From the NCBI GenBank assembly GCA_013339765.2, contig CM023449.1:34485702-34549701 (forward strand): DNA of 64,000 bases, read 5' to 3'. The position numbers and the translations under genes are program-made. The stretch comes from Haemaphysalis longicornis (lineage: Eukaryota > Arthropoda > Arachnida > Ixodida > Ixodidae). Positions 47,201 through 59,200 of the stretch are shown in pieces. The notes beneath the pieces were generated by a model that was not told where the DNA came from, did no database searches, and saw nothing but the letters and a program-made list of their open reading frames with translations. Within the stretch, counting starts at the first letter, position 1, and the number at the start of each line of letters is the position of its first letter.

Positions 47201-50200
47201 CCGGCGGGTTACAGTTAAACATTGAAAACATTGAGAACAAAACGCAACAATTTCCAGTGCGCAGTGGCACTCTACTTCATCTGTGGTTTTAAAGGTATAG
47301 CTACCGGCTATGTATCCCGTTGTATTCAGTGCAACAACACAGCTCACTCATAACTCAAACCAGCGTTTCAGACATTGTATCTAAGTGGAGAGAGCGGGAG
47401 AGAACGCATTTTAATAAGCTCGAAAGTGAGAGATAAAACCCTTACACCCTATCAAAACACAATAACACCCTTCGAAATTGTGCAATGAGGCTGTTAGGTT
47501 TTTGCAAGGGTGTAAGAGTGTCATAAATGACAAATCATGCATGAAGGGTGTATTATTATTTTTTTTTGGCAGGATGTAAGGGTGCTAGTTATAGAAGGCT
47601 AGTTACACCCTGGTGGGTGTAAATCATTTTAGAGTGTAGCTGTCTTGGCCCGTGCCACCAGGAGATAGTGGTTCTTTGGGGTGTCAGCTGGTCAGCAACG
47701 TCTCAGGAAGTTGTGTATACCGGTAAGAGGTGATGATGATGGACGTGGCCCGGGTGCTCCTGAGGACCTGCAGCGCCCGGATGACCTCGTGACGGTAGGG
47801 CGGCTGCACGTCCGAGAGCGGCTCGTCCAGGAACAGGACGGGGGGCAGGCCCACGGCCGCGCACGCGAGCAGCAAAAGTTTTGTCTCGCCGTGGCTGCGG
47901 GGTTGCATTTGTTGCGTTTCTGGTATGTGTTTGTAGTTTGTAATTGTGAAGCCAGTCTGTGGCGACCAATGGTCATTGGGGTCAGTTTCTTCCGACGGTC
48001 ACGCCTAAAAAAAATAGTGCGGGAACACTTCGGCTGCGCCAGAGCTGACTAGCGGAAGTGATCGTACAGCTCGACACATTGCACCCACGCACGGTGTAGG
48101 AAGGGTACCCCAGCACGCAGACTCTTTTCGAATATAATGTATAGCCTTGCGCATAAATGATCTCATTGGTGGGCCACAGATGCGAGCAGAGATGTGATCA
48201 CAAAGAGTACAGATTGAATTGTATTTTTAGAAATAAAACAGAGTAGTTATTAAATAAAGAGAAAAGTCATAATTAAAGACCTAGAACTTCATCAATAGTG
48301 GGCGTGCCCTATAGACTTTGCACTTTGTTTGAAATTTGTGTTTTTTTCTGAGGAAACGTCACGGTTATAACAGACTCACAGAAAACGTGCCGTACTTCAA
48401 CTTCACAGGCCGAATGTTTCCCCGGCCATCGAGCTTCTTCAAATAAATTTGGCCGTCCCCTGCGAAATTGTATACCCTTAGCGAGAAAGCGCCATCCACA
48501 ATCGCCCACCTCCCTGGCCTCTTAAAACTCCCAACTCCACAGTGCAAGTTTTGCCCCGAAAGAGGTACCCCTTACCACATCGTATACGGGAATGTTCTCA
48601 CACACCTGACCTACTTCCCAATCACCACCCTTCCCCTTCACAGTGGGCGGCGCAGCTGTCCAGCTCTGAACCCGGCTCCCCAGCTTACCCTGGTGAGATG
48701 GGCCCGGATGGCCAGCCAGAGCCAGGGACTCCTCGACTGAAGAGCACCCCCACTGGTCTGTCTCCACGCACGGAGTTGGATTGGGATTCAATAAAAGTTT
48801 ATTCCTCGTCCTCCTGCATTTGGCCTGGACTCCAAACTCTAACTTACTTTAACACCCATGCCCACCTTAGTGGCTCAGTGGCTAAGGCGTCGTGCTAAGG
48901 AGCTCAAGGACACGGGTTCAATTTACCGGCCTCGGCGACCGCTCTTCTGATGGAGGAAAAAAGCGAAAACACCCGTATGTTCCAGATTTCGGTGGCCATT
49001 GAAGATCTCCAGGGCGGTCAAAATTAATCCGGAGCCTTCCACTACCCCGGGGCTCATCGCCTGTGTACCGTCGGACCGTGAAACCTCATGACCAATCAAC
49101 TTTCAATCAAACCTCATAACCAATCAAACCTCATAATCAATCAACGCCCCCAGCCCTCAACACCCTGCCCAACAACCGTAGCAGCGGTAGTACGAGCTGA
49201 GGAGCTCCATACTTGAAAATCGAGGTCCCCTTACCTTACTGTCCGAGCACTGGTGACAGGTCGCGGTTTTTAAGACTAGGAAAAGGCGGCCCACCTTTCA
49301 TTTTTCCCTTTATTTTCGAAGAGACGTTTTATTTACTCGGTCAGTTTTTAGCCTTTCAAAATGCCTGAATGTCGTAGTGGGAGCAAAATTCGCTTACGAT
49401 TGGGACATAGCTAGCGGGTTGTGGTGGTGGAACGCAAGTTATTGGCCTTTAGAAGGGGAGGGGGTTGGTGAAGGGAGGCCCGGACTCCGGCTCAGGGGAA
49501 TCCGAGTGCCGTGGACGCGGCATCTGCTCTGCTGACCAGTAGGAGCTAGTGGACCAGTAGGGCCAGTAGCTAGCGGGAGAAAAAAACATATTCCTCGGAA
49601 GTCGTTATTCAATGATCCTCATGGTCTCGTCGGTTCACGAAGATCTCGTGATTGCTTCCTATGTACGCCTGGTGCCTATGTACGCCTTCCTATGTACGCC
49701 TAGTGAATATACGCAATTTCATTAGGCTTCCAAATTATACGTGTATGCATCTTCATTTTCAGCTGGAGAAAGTAAGCAATGTACTTTCCGATTGCCAAGC
49801 CCCATGTTTTACTATAAGTGATTCCATGGGCCCTCGCGGAAATGAGCTACGCCTTGTATTTGCCTGCTTTAAAGGGGCACTGACACAAAAATTTTGCATC
49901 TTGTTTTTTTTTGTTGCGATAAGTAGCTAGTGACCTACTTATCACCTGTAGAAACCTCATTTGCTTCAGCGTGCGACCGTTGTTTAATTAGAGGCATTTT
50001 CAATGCGTCCAGTCGCAGTTTCAGTTTCAGCGGGTGCCGCGAAACGATGGATTTTGTGTGAACAAAGCTGACCACGTGATCGTCGGAGGGATATCACAGA
50101 GCAAAGCTGCCGTAGCCCTGTCGAATCCGTGTCGCCGGCAGTTTCTGCCAATGCCCCCACGTACTGATCTCGTGAGCCGCTTAATTAAAAAGCGACCGTG

Positions 50201-53200
50201 GACGTGACGCAGGCGCTGCGAGTGCAAATGCTGCCGCGGCTAGAGAACGACGCGCGCTGGCAGCAGCTGGGCGGTCTGCCTACAGGTCCGCCTACAGATG
50301 TGTTCGGCTTAGCACTGCGGCGGATATTCGATTGCCGCTCTCGTAAGCGGTGCAGATGACAATTTTTAATGCAACCCGAAACCAGCATCATTAACTCCTT
50401 TCTTATATAAACTGCCGTGGTTGTCCCGGGACTTGGGTGCAATTTCGTGCAGCTGTAACAAGCTATCACTCGAGCTACCGGCGCCGGCCTGGGCCACTTC
50501 GCGGCCGTGGCCGCCACCTGCACAGCGACCGTGCGGCTCGCTCAGTGGGCTTTTCGTGTCTCCGGCGCGTTTTCGCGTCCAATGTAAATCAAAAGTAATA
50601 GAAACAGAGTGCCTGGAATCGCTGTAGAACTTTGGTCGCGGCCAGCTGCCCGATGAGCTGACGAAATCACGGCGCCTCCGCCGCCAAGGCCGCCAACGAT
50701 CGGGTCGTTCGTTCTCGAGAGCAGAAGCTCCGCCCTCCGGCCCTCCGATTGGAGCGGCGAGCCGGGCTAGCCGGCGAAAAGCGCCGGCAGTGCGGAAGCG
50801 GCAAACACAAACTCGTGACGTGTGTGGATGTTGTTTATTTACAAAATACCCACGGGATGTCGATTGCGCGTGGTCCTCTGCTGGCTGCTCGGTTGCGTTT
50901 CTCACACTTTAAAATTGATTTTAAATATGTTCTAGGCTGTATTCGCCGCTGATATTTTGCAGATGATGTAAATGTGTCCACACCAATCTATTTCCGAAGT
51001 TATCTCGCCTTCAAAATTTTGTGTCAGTACCCCTTTAAGAGAGTGAAGGCCCTCGGTGCTAGAAACAATGATCTAAGCACGCTTTCCAACCAATCATCGA
51101 TCCAGAGAAATATTTTTGTGATTGTTTAAGGGCATGGTAACAGCCTGAGCAATTTGTTTTTTAAGTCCCCGCATACCTTACGCTGTTCTACAGATTACAC
51201 CGCCACGCCATTGGAGACACAGAAAGACACTTCTATTCAAAGTGCAACAATAACGCTAACAAGCACAGAGGATAAAGTGCTGCCGCAGTGGCTCCCAACC
51301 TGCACTTGTTGATCATCTGGTCCTTGTCGAGCAGCCCCACCAGGTCAAGCACGGCCTTGACCGCGACCTGCTTCGGCTCGACTCCCCGCACCGCGGCCAC
51401 CAGGTCCAGGAGCTCGGCCACCGTGAGCGGAGGCATGCTCTCGGCCGAGAGCCCCTCGGGGGCGTAGCCGATGCCCCGCTGCCAGGAACGCACGTCGGCG
51501 CCCAGGGCCTCTGTCTGGGTGTAGGCGTCGCCCCCCGTGGGAACCACGGACCCGGCCAGGATCTCAAGCAGCGTCGTCTTGCCGGAGTTGTTGACGCCAG
51601 CGATGCCGAGACACTCGCCGCGCCTGAGCGTCAGGCTCACGCCGTCCAGGACGCTCACCTGTCACCCGCAAGTGAGGGTGCACAGGTTAGGCGACAAGAG
51701 CGTGGACCAGTGAGGACTACGACAGAAAAAGGCTGCCGGGAGGTGTGGGAGAACAACATGAGAGTATGTAAGCCTGAACGTGCAAAGTTGAATGTGCTGA
51801 ACGAGTAGCTGAACGGAAAATAAAACAGCTCAAGCGTAAAAGTCGAGAGAGGGACTGCTTCACAGTGAATTGGTCTTGTCCCCCCTCTAATCCTTGTCTT
51901 TTGCGCTGTTTATTTTAAGAGCTAAGCTCTATAGAAGATCGTAATTTTTCGCCTCCGCAGTTAAAAATTAAAAATACCAATAAAATGCATAGCACGCGCA
52001 CGTGAGCGCGGGCCTCGCGGCGACCGCCTGGCAGTTAAGAAAACCAAGAAAATGGCTAACACTCGCGTTGGCGTGCCTCGCGACGATCGCCCAGCGTCCC
52101 CTGCGAGCGTTTGCCAAGCCAAGCACACCCACTTAGGGAGATTGGCCAAGATTGCGGCGACCACCCGGCAGTTTAAAAAAAAAAATGCCGAGTGCTCGCT
52201 CAACCATCCAGCGTCATCGGCGCACGTTTGCAAGCCAAGCATACCCACTAAGGAGATTAGCGAAGATTTGCGAGAAAAAAAAAAAACATTTGCGCGGAAC
52301 GAGCAAGACAGGTCATAGCGTACGCACCCCGAAGGTGAAGTCAAATGATTATCACTTAAAAAAAAATGAAGGAAGCTCACACTTATAGTAACATCGATGC
52401 AGTAGAGGTCAGTTGCGGTAGCGGCGAAGGTGTAAATCGGCTGCAATCGCAAACTTAAACCGTCGTGATGGTCGTGGCGGTTTCCTACAGCTTCGCTACC
52501 TTACAGAGTCTTACGCGTAATGTGAAGCTTCCTTCACTTTTTTTCTTCATACTTCCCCACTTTCCTAAAGCTGCCGCGTTAGTCGAGCAGTTGGGCGTTA
52601 TGAGGGTGCGAGCCGCGGTGCAGAGCACCGGAATAATTTTTGCTGCTGGAGGTCCTTTACCGAAAAACAGACTGTGCATAGTTCCTCGAGATTTTCTGTA
52701 TTTATGCCGCATAAGATAAAGCGCTCTACGCCGCAGCTGACGTTGTTCCTCCCAAGCAAGCGCAAATGTCACAAGCCAAGCAGTCGCCACAAAACAGTGA
52801 AGTGCACGCGCTGCGCGTCGAGAACGAACGCCTCAAGCAGCGCATAGCCGAGCAAGATGCAACCATTGCCGAGATCAATGAGAAGCTTACGCGCCTCATC
52901 GAACTGCAGCAACGGCAGTCAGTGCCGTCAAGCCGATCGTCATCCGTCGAAACCGAAGAAGGCACATGCAACCAAGCATGCACGGTCCGCAAAGCGCCGC
53001 GCCCCCGACTCGTCGGGTGAAAGTGGAACCGACCTCGAAGAACGATTCGACCGGTTTGAAGCAGCCACAAACAGACGCCTCGCAGCACTCGAAGCGACCT
53101 AGGCCAATATCAACACGCGTCTCACGGCACTTGAGCAGACGTGCCAGACAATGCAGGCAGACATCAAGTCACTGCAGGTAGCCGCCCAGTCACTACAGAC

Positions 53201-56200
53201 AACCGTCCAGTCAATGCAGGAAACCCTATACAGATCCAAGCCACCATTGCTACCCTCGGCGCCGGTCCCAACAATCCATCATCTTCTGTGTAACGCCCAG
53301 TATGGCCAGACAACCACTGAATTCTCCACGTGATCTACTGATCTGGCATTGGAACTGCAACGGCTTTCACTTCAAGCGAGCAGTCTTACAACAGCATATC
53401 CAACAAGCCCCACGACCACCCGATGTCATCCTTCTCCAGGAGACGCACAGCGAAGCACCTCCCACCCTCCCTGGCTATCGATCACATGCCAGCCCGCCTA
53501 GCGCTCGCGCGGCCGGGGAAAGGCACCAGCCAGGGGGTATGTACCTTCGTGCGCAAGGGAATCACCTTTGTAGAACATGCGCTCCTGAGCAAGAGTGCCA
53601 TCGAACACTGCATCGTCGAACTCGTTACCGGCAAGAAGCGCAAAGAAAGCACGTACATCGTCAACATCTACAGCAATCCCAAGCACTACCAACAACGATT
53701 TCGCACACTCATGCACAAGACCCGACAGCTGGCCACGGACAATACGATACTTTGTGTGGTGACTTTAACGCTTCCCACCAAGAGTGGGGCTACACCGCAA
53801 CCAACGCCAAAGGGCGAAACCTCTCGGACGAAGCCACAGACGCCGGATTTCACATACTCAACGACTTCGTCGCATTTACCCGCATCGGCACGTCGGTCCA
53901 CCGAGACACGAACCCAGATCTCACGCTCTACAGACCCGCTCGCAACGGCATGCACGCCCGGTGGCGAAACACGGGACAGAGCCTCGGCAGCGATCATTTC
54001 ATCGTCGAGGTGCTCGTGGCACTACGGTCGGCAATGCAGGCCCCAAATACGCGCAAGCACAACATCACGGACTGGAACGCCTTCCGCACGTCCATGGAAA
54101 GCGTACCGACAGACATTGAAGTACATCGAGCAGTGGACGCAGGCGCTGCGGGCGGCGACGGAAACGGCCACCTCAGAGATCGAAACGGACGAATCCGTTG
54201 CTAACGTCGACAGTCGCCTGGCGCACCTGATCGCGGCGAGTCAATCCTTACGACGGCGCTTGAAGGGCCAGCGCCACAACACCAAGCTACGAAAGAAAGT
54301 CGCCAAGATCAACCGCGAGATCGAGAAGCACTGCGCCGTTCTGTGTCGGCAGCAGTGGCACGCGGTCTGCCAGGAAGCGGACGGACAGATGCATAAGAGC
54401 CGCACCTGGAACCTCCTACGCTACCTACTTGACGAGACTAAATCCAAGGGTACGCAACGCCACAGTTTGGCACGAACCCTGCACCGAGCCACGAAAGAGC
54501 TCGGAGAAGCCGAAGTCCGAAAACGCTTAGATGCACGTTACCTGCCTGCCACCCCACCCGAGGCGTTACCGGGATACGCGGGGACGAGAACGCCCGTTCT
54601 CGATCGGGACATTGAAGAGTGGGAGGTACGAGCGGTGTTACAAACTATCAACTGCAAGTCGGGCGGCTGGTCCCGACAACGTCACAAACAAGATGCTGCG
54701 AAATTTGCCGGAATCGGGCGTTACAGCGCTCACTCGTGCTTCAATGAGTGCTGGCGTTCGGGCAGGCTACCTAGACAATGGAAAGAAGCAAAGACGGGCC
54801 CGTGATCCCCAAACCTGGCAAACCCCCGCACGTCGACAATCTTCGTCCGATATCGCTCACGTCCCTGCGTGGGCAAAGTGCTCGAACACGTGTTACTGAA
54901 CAGATGGCAGCTATACCTAGAAACGGCAGAACTGTACCCCAACACCCTTGTGGGCTTCAGAGCAAAGCTAGGCACGCAAGACGCGATGCTACTGCTCAAA
55001 CACGAGGTAGTCCGACTCCCCGACCCTTGACAATCGAGCGGTGCTGGGGGTTAGATCTACAAAGCGCCTTCGACAGGGTCCGCCACGCGGCAATACTGAC
55101 CCAGGTCTCGCGGCTAAACATGGGTGAAAGATCATTGAATTACATCAAAGACTTCCTGTCAAACCGCACCACAAACCATCCATGCCGGAGACACCCAACT
55201 ATCACTAAGACCTTAGGCAGTGTTGGGACCCCGCAAGGCGCGGTGATCTCTCCCCCATTTGTTCAACTTAGTAATGATCGACGTGGCCAACCACCTCGCA
55301 CGCATCCCGGGACCTTGGTCATACTATCTATGCCGACCATATTACGCTCTGGGTAGCGAAGGGAAGCGACGGCCACATCGAAGAAACCCTGCAACGTGCC
55401 ATCGAAGTAGTGGAGACCCGCCTAGAAGGCACGGGTCTGGTATGTTCGCCGGCCAAATCAGAGTTCCTAATCCTACCGCATCGAGAACGCAAGCCATGCG
55501 CTTCCGCGGCTAATTGATTGATTGATTGATTGATTGATTGTAGGGTTTAACGCGCCGACGCAACGCAGGCGATGAGGCGCGCCGTAGTGGAGGGCTCCGG
55601 ATTAATTTTGACCACCTGGGGATCTTTATCGTGCGCCGAAATCTCGTACACACGGGCGTTTTTGCTTTTCGCCTCCATCAGAAAAGCGACCGCCGCGGCC
55701 GGGAATCGAACCCGCGACCTCTTGCTCAGCAGCGCAACGCCTTAGCCACTGAGCCACCGCGGCGGGTGCTTCCGCGGCTGACAACATAAGACTACACACA
55801 AGAGACGGTGCCACCATCCCACGGGTCCAGACCCTGCGCGTCCTAGGCCTCTACCTCGACGCCCATCGACGGAACGGTCTGACGATCCACAAGCTGGAGG
55901 CGAAGACCACGGCGGCCATTCGACTCATACGCAAAATCTCCAACCGCCACGCCGGAATGAAAGAAGCAAACCTTCTGCGCCTGGTTCAATCGTTCGTCGT
56001 CAGTCATTGCGTACGTCGCGGCCTTCCACAACTGGCAAGCCGCCGAGCGAAGGAAGATTGCGGCGCTCATCCACAAAGCATACAAGGCAGCCCTGGGGCT
56101 ATATGCTTGTACTCGCACAGACAAGCTCCTAGAACTAGGGTTACACAACACCCTAGAGGAGATTGCCGAAGCACAGCAAACAGCACAACTCGAGAGGCTG

Positions 56201-59200
56201 ACCACCACCCGGACAGGCCGTTACATCCTACAGCGCCTGGGCTTGCGCCCACAGCAGCAACCAAGGCAGCTCCAGTCTGACCACGCAGCCTCCCTGCCTA
56301 AGGGCACGCTCGAGAGACTGTACGGGCACCCGCTGCCCAAGCATATGCACTCGGAACACAACAAAGAAAGACGGCTCGCTCGGGCCAGGGCCCTCACATC
56401 TACGTACGCCGCAGACACTAGCGCTTCCTGCGTGGACGTGGCGGCCTATCCGGGAAGACCCAATACTTACGTTGCCGTGGCGATGGCGGCCACGGACGGT
56501 GAAGTAAAGTCAGCTAGCAGCTTCAAGGCGCAGAATGTGAAGCAAGCCGAAGAGATGGCTATAGCCTTGGCCATCGTGGACCCGCAAATAACCACAGTAC
56601 TAAGTGACTCCAAGTCGGCAATGCTGGCATACGCAACCAACCAAGTGAACCCAAACACTGTGAAAGTGCTGTGCAGTGCGCGTACCAACGGGCTGCCGGT
56701 GGCACTCCGATGGTTCCCCGCCCACGTAGGTCCCTTGCGCCTCCGCGGCGGACTGACGAACCGGAACGAGGAGGCCGACTCCGCCGCGCGCGAGCTCACC
56801 AGACGCGTGGCGTCCACGAGTCTGGCCTCCTCACCGGACCCGTCCGGCGACGTAGAGATGCCCGACCCTCTCACCACATACGGGGAAATCTTGGAGTGGT
56901 ACCGGCAGACCCGAAGACGACGTCCGCCACTTCACCCAAATCTAAATCGGGAAGAAGCAGTTCTCTACAGACAATTACAGACCGAATCGCTCCTTACCCC
57001 AGTGCTTGCAAAACATCTGTGCCCCGGTGTATACGAAAGTGAAATGTGCCGTGTATGTGATAGTGCGCGTGCGACACTCAGCCATATACTCTGGAACTGC
57101 AGGACACAGCCTGCTGAGGCAGCGCAAGGAACTATGCCCTCTCATATCACAGAAGCCATGAACGCTAAAGACTGCAGTGCACAAATCCAGGCCGTCCAGC
57201 AGGTGAAGGCTGCCCTGGCACGCCAGCGGCCCGAAAACGCAACCCCACCTGGGAAGCGTGAGTAGGCCCGGGCACCAGGCAGGTCTCCGCGACGTAGCGG
57301 CCACGACCTAGCTGCCGGTGATTTTAATAAAGTCGTTCCTCCTCCTCCTCCTCTACTCCCAGTGCTGGCAAGGGAACTTGAGCGTACCTCAAAGAAGACT
57401 GGCCGCACATCTGCTACTGTCGCTGCGAAAGTCGATGACAGATGATAGTCTTCTGCCGCCCCTGCCACGCACGCAGCTTTCTCTCCTGTATCATCGGCCC
57501 ACCTTTCGCGCTGTTCCCCTAAAGACTTAGTCCACCCGTTGGAGGTTTGCTAAGCTCAATTTTGCCGCCTTCGCTCTGCTGGCGCGCCATCTGTTGGGAT
57601 TGTTAGAACTCAGCCCCCGAGCAACGAGCACGAGACTCAGCCGCCAGCCTTGTTTGCATTTTGCGGTTAAAACATTTTTTCAAAGCGGAGCTGTTGTAGT
57701 TGGCCGTAATGCGTGGCGCGGAACGCCCAAGACGTCAAAAAATTTACACCATCTTCCCGCGAGGGGAACCATGGGTAGATGCGTCGCACCGGGGGTTGCC
57801 GTTGCGTTATTCAAATCATTGGACGATGTCATCGGAGCGCCGGCGGCGGAACGACTGAGCGGAGCGGCGCACTTACCGTGTTTATATGCAGCGGAATGAG
57901 AGAGAGCAGCGCATAGCAGCGCATAGCAGCGCATGCGCATGTGTTAACCGAGCGCAAGCTGCGCGCTAACGTATAGCTGGCACGGCGACGGGAGCGAGCT
58001 GACCGCGCTGACGCACAGATGGCGCTGCGGTGAGAGCGGCGGAGCGCACAGCTGACACAGCTGCCGCGCCGAGGATGCGGACTACGCCGCGACAACGACG
58101 CGGGACAAGGCGAGTAAAGAGATGCGTCGCATCTAAAATACCAAGAAAATGCTGAGCTCTCGTGAGCGCGTGCCTTGTAACGACCGCAGAGCGTCCCATG
58201 CGCGAGCAGCGTCTTTAGCATTGAAAAAAAATGGCGAAAACTCTTAGGAACGAGAACATACCGATCGCTCTAACGCGTGCCTCGCGGTGAACACCGAGCA
58301 GCCAAGGCTCGCGCAGTGGCTTTAGCAAAAAAGGAACTGTGGTTGATTCCTCTGCCATAAAAGTCGGCAAAACACTAAAGTGAAATGTGCAGTGAAATCT
58401 GCAGCTGAGCATGACTGGCGGGTCGGCGGTTTTCTTGTGAGTGTGCTTGATGAGCGGCGTCCTCCTGGCGGGTCACTTCAGCAAAGGTGTACTGGCGTCA
58501 TTTTCATGACGGATATTACGTCAGTGAAATCTTGGTGTATCCCGGCATAAAACACGTTCGTGTTAAAACAAACAACCCTAAGTATAACTACACTTTAGTA
58601 CTAAAGGTTGCTTCCCCGCAAGAAGACCCTGTGTGCAGGGGTGGACCCTTTAAAGGCCCCTTGGTTTGTTGAACTGGCGTCACTTCCGTGACGGATAGGA
58701 CGTCATTCAAATCTTTGTGTATACAGGAATAAAACACTTTCGCGTTAAAAAATGGCGAAAACTTTGAGGAGCGAGAAAATGCCGATCGCTCGTGAGCGCG
58801 TGCCTTGCAGCGACCGCCTACGGTCCCAGGCGCGAAGTGGCTTTAGCAAAATAAATAAATAAACTGGCGAAAACCTCGAGGAGCACCTTGACGCCACAGC
58901 TAGCGCAACACCGGCTCCACAGAACCTCACAGAGACTCCAGGAACGTCGCGCACGCGTCATGCACGTACGCACCACCGCTGCGTCTAGCTGTCATCAAGC
59001 GCTACCACGAATGTAATGCTTGGCATGTGGAACATGATTATATCGATGGATATGACGATGGGTACTAGTAGCAAAGAGCAAAGCGACGACAAAACATTTA
59101 AATAATCAATTTCATACTTGTACGAATGAATAGTGATGTGTCCTTCATTGCTCATGTAGAAAGAAATCCTGCATCTGCGCTATGGTTCAAGCCTCGAGCG

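Noticed and set aside
48861..48940. tRNA gene
   Set aside because: The tRNA-like boxes are the head of a SINE, shown by the shared body and tail with 55512-55767.
50366..50905. 179-codon minus-strand open frame
   Set aside because: It lies wholly inside the TTAA-flanked MITE in GC-rich sequence, with no transposase or other motif.
55690..55767. tRNA gene on the minus strand
   Set aside because: This is the head of the SINE with target duplication; it is not a stand-alone tRNA.
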